NCBI RefSeq assembly: GCF_014332515.1
Contig: NZ_VFSD01000003.1
Location: forward strand, 1-64,000
Direction: 5' to 3'
Origin: Pontibacter beigongshangensis
Lineage (GTDB): Bacteria > Bacteroidota > Bacteroidia > Cytophagales > Hymenobacteraceae
DNA: 64,000 nucleotides
A program made the translations under genes and the position numbers. Position 1 is the stretch's first letter, and each line of letters starts with the position of its first letter. Below are positions 55,296-64,000 of this stretch, one piece after another. The notes beneath the pieces were generated by a model. It saw only the letters and a program-made list of their open reading frames with translations. It did no database searches and was not told where the DNA came from.

Positions 55296-56444
55296 TTACT
55301 TGTTTAGATACACCACCTGGGCCTTGTCGCGCAAGTTATACTGTGAGGTCATCACCTCGCCGTAGGCGCCTGCGGTACGGATGGCAATCAGATCTCCCCG
55401 GTTTGTCTCTGGCAGTAACACAGCCTTTCCGAAACAATCCGATGATTCGCAGATCGGGCCAACCACGTCGTACTTCTCTTCCGGCAGCTCGCTGCTCAGG
55501 TTCTCGATCTTGTGGTAAGACTGGTACAGGGCAGGGCGGATAAGCTCTGTCATGCCGGCATCGAGTATGGCAAAGCTAGTGGTTTTGCCGTGCTTTATGT
55601 ACAGCACCCGCGAGAGCAGGGTGCCACACTGCGCCACCAGCGACCTGCCCAGCTCAAAGTGCACCTGCTGCCCCGGGCGCACCTCCAGGAACTGGTGAAA
55701 AAGAGCGAAGTAAGCCTCAAAATCAGGAATCGGCTGCTGGTCCGGGTGGTAATAGTCTACTCCCAGGCCTCCGCCCACGTTAATATGCTCCAGCTCTACG
55801 TTATGCTGCTGAAACCAATCCTGAAACTCATTGACACGTGTGCACAGGTTCCTGAACGATGACAGATCCGTGATTTGCGAGCCGATATGGAAGTGAATGC
55901 CTGTCAGCTGCAGGCTGTCCAGTTCTTTCAGCTGCGCCAGCACGTCAGGCAGTTCCCAGGCATTAATGCCGAACTTGTTCTCCTCCAGGCCGGTGGTAAT
56001 GTATTTATGGGTGTTGGCGTTCACATTCGGGTTGATGCGCAGGGCGATGCGGGCTGTTTTGCCTTTGGCCGCTGCCAGCTCATGGAGTACAGCCAGCTCA
56101 TGCGACGACTCGCAGTTAAAGCAGAAAATATCCATGTCGAGCGCATAGTTTATCTCAGCGTCTGACTTGCCTACTCCTGCAAATACCACGTGGTCGGGGC
56201 TAAAGCCGTTCTCGATGGCGCGTCTCACCTCGTTGCCACTTACACAATCCGCACCGAAGTTGTGGGCCTTTACCTCGGCCAGAACGGGGGCGTTGGCGTT
56301 TGCCTTCAGGGCGTAGTGCACCTGGTAGCCATACTTCTCCGATTCTGCCTGGGCTTTCCGAAGGGTCCGGCGCAGCAGGTCAAGATCATATACATAGAGC
56401 GGTGTGTCGTGTTGCTGCAGCTCCTGCAGATGGTTTTTAAGCAT
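55296..56444 (-). CDS. lysA: Diaminopimelate decarboxylase
   Basis: 382 aa from the Met at 56444 (MLKNHLQ). The frame is open to 56462, but the ATG at 56444 overlaps the lysC stop by 8 bp, a typical coupled start. It is a fold-III PLP enzyme with PLP lysine Lys47 in HYALKANAN, FHIGSQITDLSSF, the NVGGGLGVDY phosphate loop, ELGRSLVAQCG and a GPICESSDCF active-site Cys segment. It decarboxylates meso-diaminopimelate to lysine. It is downstream partner of lysC on the minus strand. Confidence 0.94.
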   Translation of the reverse strand: MLKNHLQELQQHDTPLYVYDLDLLRRTLRKAQAESEKYGYQVHYALKANANAPVLAEVKAHNFGADCVSGNEVRRAIENGFSPDHVVFAGVGKSDAEINYALDMDIFCFNCESSHELAVLHELAAAKGKTARIALRINPNVNANTHKYITTGLEENKFGINAWELPDVLAQLKELDSLQLTGIHFHIGSQITDLSSFRNLCTRVNEFQDWFQQHNVELEHINVGGGLGVDYYHPDQQPIPDFEAYFALFHQFLEVRPGQQVHFELGRSLVAQCGTLLSRVLYIKHGKTTSFAILDAGMTELIRPALYQSYHKIENLSSELPEEKYDVVGPICESSDCFGKAVLLPETNRGDLIAIRTAGAYGEVMTSQYNLRDKAQVVYLNK

Positions 56445-57768
56445 TAGTGCTGCTCCTTTCAAAAATATTCTCGTTCAGCAGGGTTAAGGCTTCTACTTTG
56501 TCGGCAGTGCTGATCAGCAGGCTGATGTTGTTGCGGCTGCCGCCATAGGAGATCATGCGTAGCGGAATGCCCTGCAATGCCTGGAAAATCTTCAGGCTGG
56601 TACCGGTTTGCTTTAAAAGGAAGTCTCCTACAACGCAAATAATGGACTGCTGCCGGTCTACGTCTACCTGTCCGAACTCTTTCAGCTCAGCCACGATTTC
56701 GTTCAGGTGCTTCGGGTTATCGATGGTAAGCGATACGGCTACCTCCGAGGTCGTGATCATGTCGATAGGTGTTTTGTAGCGCTCAAACACTTCGAACACA
56801 CTGCGCAGGAAACCGTAAGCCAGCAGCATACGGCCAGACTTTATCTTGATGGCAATGATGTCGTCTTTGGCTGCCACGGCCTTGATGCTGCCTCCTTCGG
56901 TTCTGGCCGAAATGGTGGTGCCTTTGGCCTGCGGCTGCATGGTGTTGAGCAGCTTTACCGGAATATTTTTCTGCTTGGCAGGCAACACGCTGGACGGGTG
57001 CAGGATTTTGGCTCCAAAATAAGCCAGTTCAGCAGCCTCATCAAACGACAGCTCCGCAATCGGGTAAGTGTTCTTTACCACGCGCGGGTCGTTGTTGTGC
57101 ATGCCGTCTATGTCGGTCCAGATCTGTATTTCGGAGGCATCTACGGCCGCGCCGATCAGGGAGGCGGAGTAGTCGGAGCCACCACGCTTCAGGTTGTCGA
57201 TCTCGCCGAAGGCATTGCGGCAGATGTAGCCCTGGGTAATAAACAGCTTGATGCCCGGATATTTGTCCAGCTCCGTTCTGATGTTTTTGGCGATATAGTC
57301 ACCGTCCGGCTCTTCGTTCTCATCTATCTTCATAAAGTTGAGCGCAGCCAGCAATGCCGATTCCACGCCCTGCTCTTCGAGGAAGAACTGGAACAGCGCG
57401 GTGGAGAGCAGTTCCCCCTGCGCCAGGATGGCCCGCTCCTCATGCACCGTGAACAGGTCCTGTGTAAAGGCCTTGATATAATCGAAATGCGTGGCGATCA
57501 GCTCCAGTGCCTGTTTCTTTTTGCTGTCGGTGGCGTAGAGCGAATCTACTACCTGTTTATATTTTTCGTACAGCGCCTCAATCAGCGCAGTCGCTTCGTC
57601 TTTGTTGTTCAGGTGCAGCTGCTCCGCTATTTGCACCAGGTTGTTTGTAGTGCCAGACATGGCAGACAGCACCACAATCTTAGGCTCACCATCGTTGATC
57701 AGGCCCATGACAGACTTCATTCTCTCGGCAGAGCCAACGGAGGTACCTCCAAATTTTAAGATTTTCAT
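56437..57768 (-). CDS. lysC: Aspartate kinase (monofunctional)
   Basis: This 443-aa protein has KFGGTSVGSAERM at residues 4-16, IDNLKRGGSDYSASLIG and DIDGMHNNDPRVV in the kinase domain (about 1-280). Two ACT regulatory domains follow (about 295-440, IKIKSGRMLLAYGFLRSVFEVFERYKTPIDMI and ICVVGDFLLKQTG). It phosphorylates aspartate, the entry to lysine, threonine and methionine synthesis, and is probably feedback-regulated by lysine. It is the first gene of lysC-lysA, with an exact -7 box upstream. No lysine riboswitch is seen in its 30-40 nt leader. Confidence 0.95.
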   Translation of the reverse strand: MKILKFGGTSVGSAERMKSVMGLINDGEPKIVVLSAMSGTTNNLVQIAEQLHLNNKDEATALIEALYEKYKQVVDSLYATDSKKKQALELIATHFDYIKAFTQDLFTVHEERAILAQGELLSTALFQFFLEEQGVESALLAALNFMKIDENEEPDGDYIAKNIRTELDKYPGIKLFITQGYICRNAFGEIDNLKRGGSDYSASLIGAAVDASEIQIWTDIDGMHNNDPRVVKNTYPIAELSFDEAAELAYFGAKILHPSSVLPAKQKNIPVKLLNTMQPQAKGTTISARTEGGSIKAVAAKDDIIAIKIKSGRMLLAYGFLRSVFEVFERYKTPIDMITTSEVAVSLTIDNPKHLNEIVAELKEFGQVDVDRQQSIICVVGDFLLKQTGTSLKIFQALQGIPLRMISYGGSRNNISLLISTADKVEALTLLNENIFERSSTNA

Positions 57769-57806
57769 GATACAGATATGAAAATGAGTTTGTTAAAAAT
57801 CGTCTG

Positions 57807-57814
57807 CAAAAGTA
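57807..57814 (-). promoter_or_regulatory. -7 box of lysC-lysA
   Basis: On the minus strand TACTTTTG, an exact TAnnTTTG match, 39 nt upstream of the lysC ATG. Confidence 0.6.
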
Positions 57815-57870
57815 TGAAATTATAAACATGAAGCGTAAGAAATAATCATTTTAACAATCAATATTCACAA

Positions 57871-57898
57871 AAAAGAGCCAGCGGTGGAGCTGGCTCTT
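57871..57898 (-). terminator. Hairpin with U-tract between the adhesin gene and lysC
   Basis: AAGAGCCAGC (57873-57882) pairs with GCTGGCTCTT (57889-57898). On the minus strand it is followed by a U-run. Since the lysC -7 box is downstream of it, it most likely terminates the long gene ending at 58251. A lysC attenuator is less likely. Confidence 0.8.
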
Positions 57899-58004
57899 AA
57901 AATTTGGCGGGGTCATGGTGACAGTAGTTGGTTCTTGCAGTTCAGTTGTGCCGCCTTTGCTGCTGCCTGTTCGGATACCGGCACTCTAATAAGTTTGCAG
58001 GTAC

Positions 58005-58141
58005 CGATTATGCTAATGAAAATGCCCCTCCGGAGGCATTTTTGCTGCTGTTGCTCCTGCAGCTGGTAGCCTGCATCTGTGTGTTAGCAGCTGCAGCAGC
58101 AGTACGGGTGACCTCTCGAGGGGCATTTTCATTAGCATAAT
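58005..58141. repeat. Dispersed repeat, complete 137-bp element with both ends
   Basis: Both outer ends are present as perfect 24-bp inverted repeats (58005-58028 and 58118-58141: ATTATGCTAATGAAAATG then CCCCTC, and its complement). Next to the left end comes CGGAGGC, then a CTGCTG/CTCCTG tract. CAGCTGCAGCAGCAG precedes the right end. It shows that the family's full unit is a terminal-inverted-repeat element and that the many half-copies are its fragments. Confidence 0.85.
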
Positions 58142-58250
58142 TTGAAACTCAACCAATAGACCACCTGATGGGCAAAGTAAAAATACAAAATGATGGCAGC
58201 AAGGCTTTTTCGCAGCTTTACACCTTTCTAAAACTCAAATTGGACGAATA

Positions 58251-61200
58251 CTAATTCGATTTCATGATCCTGGTGGAAGCCTCAATACCGTTACCGGATA
58301 CCTTCAGGAGGTACATGCCAAAGGCCAGTTTGTTCAGGTTTAGCTCCAACTCGTTCAGGCCCTTACTCAACTCTACCTGTTTCACCAGCAGTACCCGGCC
58401 CTGCATGTCTATAAGCCGTACCGTGGCGCTTTCGGGTTGAGGTGCTGTAACTGTAACAGTTACCTGATTGCTAAAAGGGTTCGGGTGCGCCTGCAACTGC
58501 ATATTGTTCACCATCACGTTGGCATCAACTGCAATTACACTGCTGTAAGCAAATGCACCATCGAAATCGACCTGCTTTAAGCGATAATAGGCTGTGCCAG
58601 CCAGTGGCGCAGCATCCGTAAAATTGTATTTTGATTTCTGGCTTGTGTTGCCTTTTCCGGCTACGGTACCTATTTTTTCATAAGTTTTCGCATCCGTACT
58701 GCGCTCTATTTCAAAGCGGTCGTTGTCTGTTTCGGAAGCAGTGAGCCACTGCAACAGCACCTGGTTATTGGTTTTAGTTGCGGTGAAATATACAAGCTCT
58801 ACAGGGAGAGAGGTAGTAGTAGGTGCTTCGCCGTAGAAGGTCAGTGTTAACGGTGATGTGGTGGTAATCCCATTCTGGTCTGTGGTGATCACTCTAAAGG
58901 TGTAGGTGCCCGGAATTAACGAAGCAGGATCTGATACGGTGATATTGCCAGTGGTAGGAGAAAGGCTGGTGCCAGGTGGTAGTGAATTACCAAGAACCAG
59001 GCTGGCAGATTGTATTCCTCCATCCGGATCAAAAGCAGATGCCAGTACGGTGCCTGTATTGTACTGGCTCTGGTACCGTGGAGCGGCAAGTAGATATTCT
59101 GCCGGGCAATTGACAATAACCGTAACATTGTTAGCAGCGGTGCCCCCGCCACAACCAGAAGTAACTGTCCAGGTAAAGGTGTAGCTGCCTGAATTCAGGC
59201 CTGTGGCAGTGGTGGTAGGGCTGGTAGGTGAGGTAATAGTAGGGGCAGGATTACCCGTTGTGCTGCTCACACTCCATACTCCGCTACCGCCGGTTGCCGG
59301 CGAATTTCCAGTTAATGCTACTGACAAGTTGTTTCCGCACTGCGCTGCTGACCAGGAAGAGGCAGCAGTTGCCGTAGGTCCTGCAATTACACTTATGTTC
59401 ACAGGGGTATTTAATCTATAGCTATTAGCACACTCGCCTGTTGTTGGCTTTACGCCTACATAGTAGGCGTAAGTTCCGGCAGGTAGTGGATTGGTGGTTG
59501 TTAAATTTTGAGAGGTAGGGGCTGGGGAGGTGACTGGCACTCCGGTGCCAACAGATGCGTTAGTGGTTGCGTCGAACAATTGATACGTAAAGCCTGCCTG
59601 GGGACTATCAACAGTTATGTTTGGTGCTGTGTTGGCACATATAGTAGGGGCTGTTGTGACTGTGTTGGTAAGGGTAGGGCTACCAGTCAGGTTCACGGTA
59701 AAGGTGGTTGCAGCAACTGCGGGTGTTGCCGTACAACCAGTAGCTATATTAGTTACTCGTAAAGTAAAGGCTGAATTATTTGTGCTGACAACTCCTGTAG
59801 AAAGCCCTATAGGGGTGGAGGTTCCTGTGCCCTCAACAGCAGTTCCAACCAGTTGGCCAGATGTGTTTACCAACTGGTAGTTGTTTGCTGCCAGGGTGCC
59901 AGCCACCTGAACGGTAGCCGCGCCAGGGCACGACAATGTCATGCTGGTCGGAGAAAATGAAAGTCCGGAAATAACTGGTGCTGCGTTAACGGTAACAGCA
60001 ATTGTAGTAGGCAAAATAGCATCACAATTCGTTCCTGTAAATCTTCTAGCCCTAACATACAATGTTGTATTACTGGTTAATGCGCCAGACGTGAGGGTAA
60101 TGGAGCCACCTGTGCCTAAAACAGAACTACCTGTAGCCGTATAGATAAATTCAGGAGATGTACCGGTGCGGGTGGTTAAGGCATAAGAGATACCAGGTTC
60201 TGTGTTATTGATAGTAGCTGAAACAACCCCACCGCTACAGGTGGTAAAGGTAGTTGGTGTAATAGTTGGTGCTGTGGACGGAGTGACACAGGTAACAATT
60301 ACAGGTGCTGCCCTATCGCTTACGCAGGTAGAGGAAGGGTCGGAGGTATAGGTGGCAGAGACTGATGCCCCCGCGAAAACTTCGAAAGCAGACAAACCTG
60401 TAACTGTAAAAGCGCCAGTTTGTGTGGCTGTAACAGGTGTGAAGGGCGTGCCATCAATAATAAGCGTTACCTGAGATCCTGGAGCTGCGCCTGTACCATC
60501 TATTGTAGTGGATCCTTCTGCTATTGGCTGTGTTATGGTAGGTGCAGTTGGAGCAGGAGTAGAGCTTACTACGTTTGAGTTTATGCTCCGAACCTTTCCG
60601 GTAGCCTGTGCTCTTGCTGTAATAAGGGTGCCTGCTGCAATACCACCACCGGAAGCGGCTGTGAAACTTACTGACCAATTGCCTTGGGTTGTAACAATTG
60701 CTGTGATAGGATTTGAAGTACCGCTCTGTATAACTAAGGTTCCATTACGTTGGCCTGCTGTTCCACCTGTGTAGAATTGGAGCACTGTTCCGGCTTGTTC
60801 GGTAGAGGTGCCAGTTAGGGTTGTTACTAATCCACAGTCGAGTGGGTTTATAGTGGGGGCTGTGGTAGTTTCCGATACAATTAAGAAGTTTGAAGGAGTA
60901 GACTCGCCTGCGCAAGTTGCGGTTTGAACTGTTCTAACGTTCAGTAAATCGCCCACAGCTAGTGGGGTAGAGAGGGACGGAATGGGGATGGTAATAGTTT
61001 GTGTAGTTGTACCACCTGTGTATGGAGCAGTAGCGATAGCAACACCGTTTCTGTTGAGAATTACGTTTCCAGAAGGCGGAGCAGAAGTTGCAAACCTTAT
61101 ATTTACAGTTACGGATGCAAGATTTGTAGGTACTGGTGTTACTCCGGTAGCATTAGCTGTATTTGAAACATTGTTATAGGCTACACTGGAAATTGATACT

Positions 61201-62717
61201 GTTTGCAGGTTATTGTTAAAGTTTCCACCTGTAGTGTAACAAATTTGATTTGATAAAAGAGATGTACATCCTGTAGCTACTCCTTGAGGAGTAGTTGGTG
61301 TAACGGTAATTCGATAGTTGCTATTTTGGCTGACATTTAAAGCAGTAGGTGCTCCTGTTGAAGAAGCTGGAAACTGAGTACCAGCTGTTAAGTTTAACAC
61401 TCCTGTCACTGCAGTTTGCCCTGAAGTTAAATTATGTACTGTAATAATTTGGTTGCCACTAAAACTTGGAGTTATTACGAGTGATCTGAGACCAGTAGTT
61501 CCAGTAATACCACTAAGGGTAGGTGCAGGAGTAGCAGTACATAAACCTGTGCTTACAGTAACTGCGTTAGAAATAGGCGAAACCGTCTTATTTGCTGGCG
61601 TTACAGTAGCTGTTATAGTATTCCCGGAGGCAAGTAACGTACTTGAAATCCCGCTAAGCGTCCAAATGCCTGTCGAGCTGACGGTAGGGCAACCAGGTTG
61701 TCCTGCGCCACCGCAAATGGCCGTACCATTTCTAAAAACAGTAATTACAGAACCAGCAGCCTCTACCGATGTGCCGGAAATGGTTGTGCTGTTAGCGTTA
61801 ATAGGACCACCTACCACAGGAGCTACCGCCTGTAGCTGTTCGAACTCACCGCTCTGCAATTCGCTTGGGCTGGTTGCCGGAAACGAGCTGATAATATCGC
61901 CCCAGGCCCTTTGCCTGTTAAAGTTGTAGGCCGCATAGTTAATACCTCCAATATCCGACACGGTGCCTGTAATGCCGCTCTGCGCACTCGTAACCGTTAT
62001 GCCCGACATTCGGAGGGGAGTGGTAGCAGTGATAGTACCAGTAGGAAAAGCTGACAGGGGCACATAAAAGTCATAGAAGTAATCGGGGTTGCCGCTGCCC
62101 TGCGAGGCGGCAACGGCTTTTTGGGAGAATTGCGCCACAGAGCCCGACCAGATCTTAGATCCGCCTGAAACCTTTTCTCTATGGTCGTAGATGCTTACGT
62201 CGAAGTTGTTGGCAAGCACCACCTCAAACTCAAAGCCTGGGTTAAGATCGGTAGACTGTGTTTTGAAATTTCCGTCGGTGTCTATCAGCACACTGTAGCC
62301 TTTAGATGCCGTAGAGGCCGACCCAACTCGGAACCTGAACAAAAGATGCCTACCGTTAAAGTAGGCGGCCAATGGGGAGCCTGTCGTAGAGCCGTTCGTA
62401 TTTGGTGGAGCCAGATCTGTATGGCCGCCGCCGCTTCCTGTGGTAAGGTCGTTCAGGGGTTCCGTCAGAAGTGCCGGGAATGCCCTGTAAGGAATTTCGC
62501 TGAACCCTGCACCCTCATCTCTTGCGCCCGCCGTCCAGCCTGCTGCCGTCGGCGATACATAGCCATCCCCGTTAGGGTCTAAGATCAGGTTGCCCCCGCT
62601 AGTTGCACGTGTATAGATCAGGCCTGGGGTCTGTGCAAATAGATCGGTTGGCGTAGAGGTGCTTAATAGCAATAAAAAAGTATTCAATATGAAGGCTCGC
62701 AGTATATTTGTTTTCAT
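58251..62717 (-). CDS. Giant secreted adhesin-like repeat protein with T9SS sorting domain
   Basis: This 1488-aa protein has a signal peptide (about 1-29, ending LFAQ). The N-terminal globular region (about 30-290; NLILDPNGDGYVSPTAAGW, LLFRFRVGSAST, VLIDTDGNF) seems conserved among Bacteroidota surface proteins. Many Thr/Ser/Gly/Ala-rich Ig-like repeats follow (about 300-1280; phrases such as APTITQPIAEGSTTIDGTG). Near the end come a stalk domain (LLQWLTASETDNDRFEIERS, YYRLKQVDFDGAFAYSSVI) and a type A T9SS sorting domain (HPNPFSNQVTVTV...FGMYLLKVSGNG). It is probably anchored or released at the cell surface for adhesion or matrix functions. The repeats vary in sequence. Confidence 0.85.
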   Translation of the reverse strand: MKTNILRAFILNTFLLLLSTSTPTDLFAQTPGLIYTRATSGGNLILDPNGDGYVSPTAAGWTAGARDEGAGFSEIPYRAFPALLTEPLNDLTTGSGGGHTDLAPPNTNGSTTGSPLAAYFNGRHLLFRFRVGSASTASKGYSVLIDTDGNFKTQSTDLNPGFEFEVVLANNFDVSIYDHREKVSGGSKIWSGSVAQFSQKAVAASQGSGNPDYFYDFYVPLSAFPTGTITATTPLRMSGITVTSAQSGITGTVSDIGGINYAAYNFNRQRAWGDIISSFPATSPSELQSGEFEQLQAVAPVVGGPINANSTTISGTSVEAAGSVITVFRNGTAICGGAGQPGCPTVSSTGIWTLSGISSTLLASGNTITATVTPANKTVSPISNAVTVSTGLCTATPAPTLSGITGTTGLRSLVITPSFSGNQIITVHNLTSGQTAVTGVLNLTAGTQFPASSTGAPTALNVSQNSNYRITVTPTTPQGVATGCTSLLSNQICYTTGGNFNNNLQTVSISSVAYNNVSNTANATGVTPVPTNLASVTVNIRFATSAPPSGNVILNRNGVAIATAPYTGGTTTQTITIPIPSLSTPLAVGDLLNVRTVQTATCAGESTPSNFLIVSETTTAPTINPLDCGLVTTLTGTSTEQAGTVLQFYTGGTAGQRNGTLVIQSGTSNPITAIVTTQGNWSVSFTAASGGGIAAGTLITARAQATGKVRSINSNVVSSTPAPTAPTITQPIAEGSTTIDGTGAAPGSQVTLIIDGTPFTPVTATQTGAFTVTGLSAFEVFAGASVSATYTSDPSSTCVSDRAAPVIVTCVTPSTAPTITPTTFTTCSGGVVSATINNTEPGISYALTTRTGTSPEFIYTATGSSVLGTGGSITLTSGALTSNTTLYVRARRFTGTNCDAILPTTIAVTVNAAPVISGLSFSPTSMTLSCPGAATVQVAGTLAANNYQLVNTSGQLVGTAVEGTGTSTPIGLSTGVVSTNNSAFTLRVTNIATGCTATPAVAATTFTVNLTGSPTLTNTVTTAPTICANTAPNITVDSPQAGFTYQLFDATTNASVGTGVPVTSPAPTSQNLTTTNPLPAGTYAYYVGVKPTTGECANSYRLNTPVNISVIAGPTATAASSWSAAQCGNNLSVALTGNSPATGGSGVWSVSSTTGNPAPTITSPTSPTTTATGLNSGSYTFTWTVTSGCGGGTAANNVTVIVNCPAEYLLAAPRYQSQYNTGTVLASAFDPDGGIQSASLVLGNSLPPGTSLSPTTGNITVSDPASLIPGTYTFRVITTDQNGITTTSPLTLTFYGEAPTTTSLPVELVYFTATKTNNQVLLQWLTASETDNDRFEIERSTDAKTYEKIGTVAGKGNTSQKSKYNFTDAAPLAGTAYYRLKQVDFDGAFAYSSVIAVDANVMVNNMQLQAHPNPFSNQVTVTVTAPQPESATVRLIDMQGRVLLVKQVELSKGLNELELNLNKLAFGMYLLKVSGNGIEASTRIMKSN

Positions 62718-63066
62718 ACAGATAAGTTTGATGGTTGTTTTCTTTAAGTGTTTGTACCTGATGCTTTTATGCGTATAAAATGTTCATGGTGTGGATATAA
62801 ACCACAAATAAGTGTAAAGGTTTTGACTTGTTCAAACATTTAACCGTATCGTAATAAATACTTAGGCAGGAAATTAAAAGTAAATTGTATTTTTATGATA
62901 ATATCATTTTCCTGGAAAAAGTAAAAAAGGCTTTCCTTGACTAGGAAAGCCCTTTTTCTACGCTATACCTGTACCCAAAAATGGGTATTTATTGAGCTAA
63001 GTATTTTCCGGTTTTTTTAGCCATAGATTTTACTTATTGTAGAACAGTCACGTTCTACAATGAGCC
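62718..63066. other. Intergenic region between two adhesin-like genes
   Basis: About 350 AT-rich bases with the terminator at 62929 and presumably the promoter of the 58251-62717 gene, though no exact TAnnTTTG was found. No dispersed repeat copy was seen. Confidence 0.5.
62929..62951 (-). terminator. Terminator of the right-edge adhesin-like gene
   Basis: GGCTTTCCT (62929-62937) and AGGAAAGCC (62943-62951) form a perfect 9-bp stem flanked by A-runs and T-runs. The minus-strand transcript ends in a U6 stretch. It is about 115 nt after the stop at 63067. Confidence 0.85.
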
Positions 63067-64000
63067 TTACGACTTGATAACCCTCATTTTGCTGTCGATG
63101 CCATTGCCTGTCACTACCAGGATGTAGGCACCGGCTGGGATAGAGTCGGTTGCAATTTCGAGCTTGTTTTCGCCCTGCTCCAGGAACAAGGCTTTTGTCA
63201 TAACCGCTCTGCCTTGCAGGTCGAGCAGTTGCAGCTGTGCGTGGCCTGCAGAAGCGGCTGGCAGGTTCATATTAACCTGGTGAGAAAATGGGTTAGGGTA
63301 GGCCTGTACCTGTGCGCCAGCTATGGTGCCTCTAACAGTAACCGTAATCACTTTGCTGTAATCGTGCGTGCCGTCGGTATCTACTTGCTTCAGGCGGTAA
63401 TACACCAGGCCGGCAGGTGCCTGCGCGTCGAGGTAGCTGTAGTTAAGCTGGCGGCTGCTGTTGCCGGCGCCTTTCACTTTACCTACCGCCTTAAAAGTCT
63501 GCCCATCCTGGCTTCTTTCTACAGAGAAAAAGTCGTTATCCTGCTCCGATGCTGTTACCCAGGCCAGTGCAGCACCATTGCCTTGCGATTTTGCCGAGAA
63601 GTCCATCAGGGAAACAGGTAAGGTCATGCTCATGATGGTAATGTTGTAAATAGCCGGCTGCATGCTGGTGGCGCCAAGGTTGTCGGTAGCCGTGTACGTA
63701 AACACTGCTTCGCCTTCGAATGCCGGTGATGGCTCAAAGCTGAGTGCCGTGGCTTCGGTTGGAGAGATCTGCTGGCCTTTTCTGGCCATCTGGTCGTTTA
63801 CATAAAGAGTGCCATTAACCGGGGTAGGTACAGACGTAAGCGTAAAGTGTTGGATAGAGCGACCTGCTCTTACATTAGCTCTCAACGGACTGATTGCTTT
63901 TACACTACCCTCGGCAGTTGATACGGCCATGGTTACCGATACGTTCTCTACTGCTGGCGCGTCGCCTTCCTGGATAAGGGCATGGTTACTGCCGTTGTTA
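63067..64000 (-). CDS. C-terminal part of a T9SS-sorted surface protein, cut by the window edge
   Basis: The frame is open from the right edge (64000) to the stop at 63067, so at least 310 residues of a longer protein are seen. The ATG at 63930 is internal, because the reading (NNGSNHALIQEGDAPAVENV) continues upstream. It holds an Ig/cadherin-like repeat (GTLYVNDQMARKGQQISP, FEGEAVFTYTATDNLGATS), the same stalk module as the neighbour (LAWVTASEQDNDFFSVERS, YYRLKQVDTDGTHDYSKVI) and a T9SS sorting domain (AYPNPFSHQVNMNL...GAYILVVTGNG). It is exported to the surface and probably paralogous in its C-terminal part to 58251-62717. Confidence 0.85.
   Translation of the reverse strand, partial: NNGSNHALIQEGDAPAVENVSVTMAVSTAEGSVKAISPLRANVRAGRSIQHFTLTSVPTPVNGTLYVNDQMARKGQQISPTEATALSFEPSPAFEGEAVFTYTATDNLGATSMQPAIYNITIMSMTLPVSLMDFSAKSQGNGAALAWVTASEQDNDFFSVERSQDGQTFKAVGKVKGAGNSSRQLNYSYLDAQAPAGLVYYRLKQVDTDGTHDYSKVITVTVRGTIAGAQVQAYPNPFSHQVNMNLPAASAGHAQLQLLDLQGRAVMTKALFLEQGENKLEIATDSIPAGAYILVVTGNGIDSKMRVIKS

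Noticed and set aside
56707..57759. A 350-codon plus-strand ORF
   Set aside because: It is antisense to lysC, whose product has full aspartate kinase motifs. The antisense product has none.
57871..57898. Hairpin read as a lysC attenuator or lysine riboswitch part
   Set aside because: The lysC -7 box at 57807-57814 lies downstream of it on the minus strand, so it would not be in the lysC transcript. It fits better as terminator of the preceding gene.

Overview
The window looks like chromosomal DNA of a Bacteroidota member of the Cytophagales, most like Hymenobacteraceae (a Pontibacter-type genome). This is inferred from gene content and promoter style, not from a database match. It carries a SusC/SusD pair and secreted glycoside hydrolases. 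Several proteins end in type IX secretion (T9SS) sorting domains. Shine-Dalgarno sequences are scarce, and many genes are preceded by the Bacteroidota -7 box TAnnTTTG.

Layout. 1-333 is a broken, AT-rich gene end. 665-5193 holds a GH28 pectinase-like enzyme, a nucleotidyltransferase/GHMP-kinase fusion and a secreted Ig-repeat protein. 6177-8410 holds a solitary MreB and a GH25 lysozyme. 9070-13766 is a susD/susC pair. 15066-18085 holds an ABC-F ATPase and an exported FKBP prolyl isomerase. 18991-24636 is a fermentative/deoxysugar block: AdhE, a tandem class II aldolase and an iron alcohol dehydrogenase. 24921-33418 holds a coiled-coil membrane protein, a T9SS-exported sugar dehydrogenase, AsnA, two DoxX-type proteins and a GH20 hexosaminidase. 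34480-37887 encodes a large ThuA/sugar dehydrogenase/PKD/cytochrome c lipoprotein. 37993-40448 is a minus-strand set with a half-length SulP transporter, a beta-carbonic anhydrase and a TetR regulator. 41288-47014 holds TrpS, a queuosine-precursor transporter, two tandem paralogous secreted proteins and a GH10 xylanase. 47292-49633 is purC-STAS-rnz. 50262-57768 is the aspartate-family amino acid region: promoter, SAM-I riboswitch, short uORF, then metY-metX-hom on plus, with lysC-lysA on minus converging on it. 58251-64000 encodes two large T9SS adhesin-like proteins, the last one cut by the window edge.

The most striking non-coding content is a dispersed intergenic repeat with about 19 copies in 64 kb (half-site consensus AATTATTCTAATSAAAA followed by GCCCCTCCGGAG). 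Some copies are complete inverted repeats that look like bidirectional terminators; most are half-copies. One copy is interrupted by a 371-bp non-coding element with 17-bp terminal inverted repeats and an exact 9-bp target duplication, i.e. a MITE. A second AT-rich repeat family and a tandem-hairpin array occupy other gaps.

The best candidate for an undescribed regulatory arrangement lies upstream of metY. A SAM-I riboswitch (50327-50432) is followed 10 nt later by a 42-codon ORF (50443-50571) ending in four consecutive cysteine codons. This suggests SAM sensing stacked on a cysteine-sensing leader peptide.
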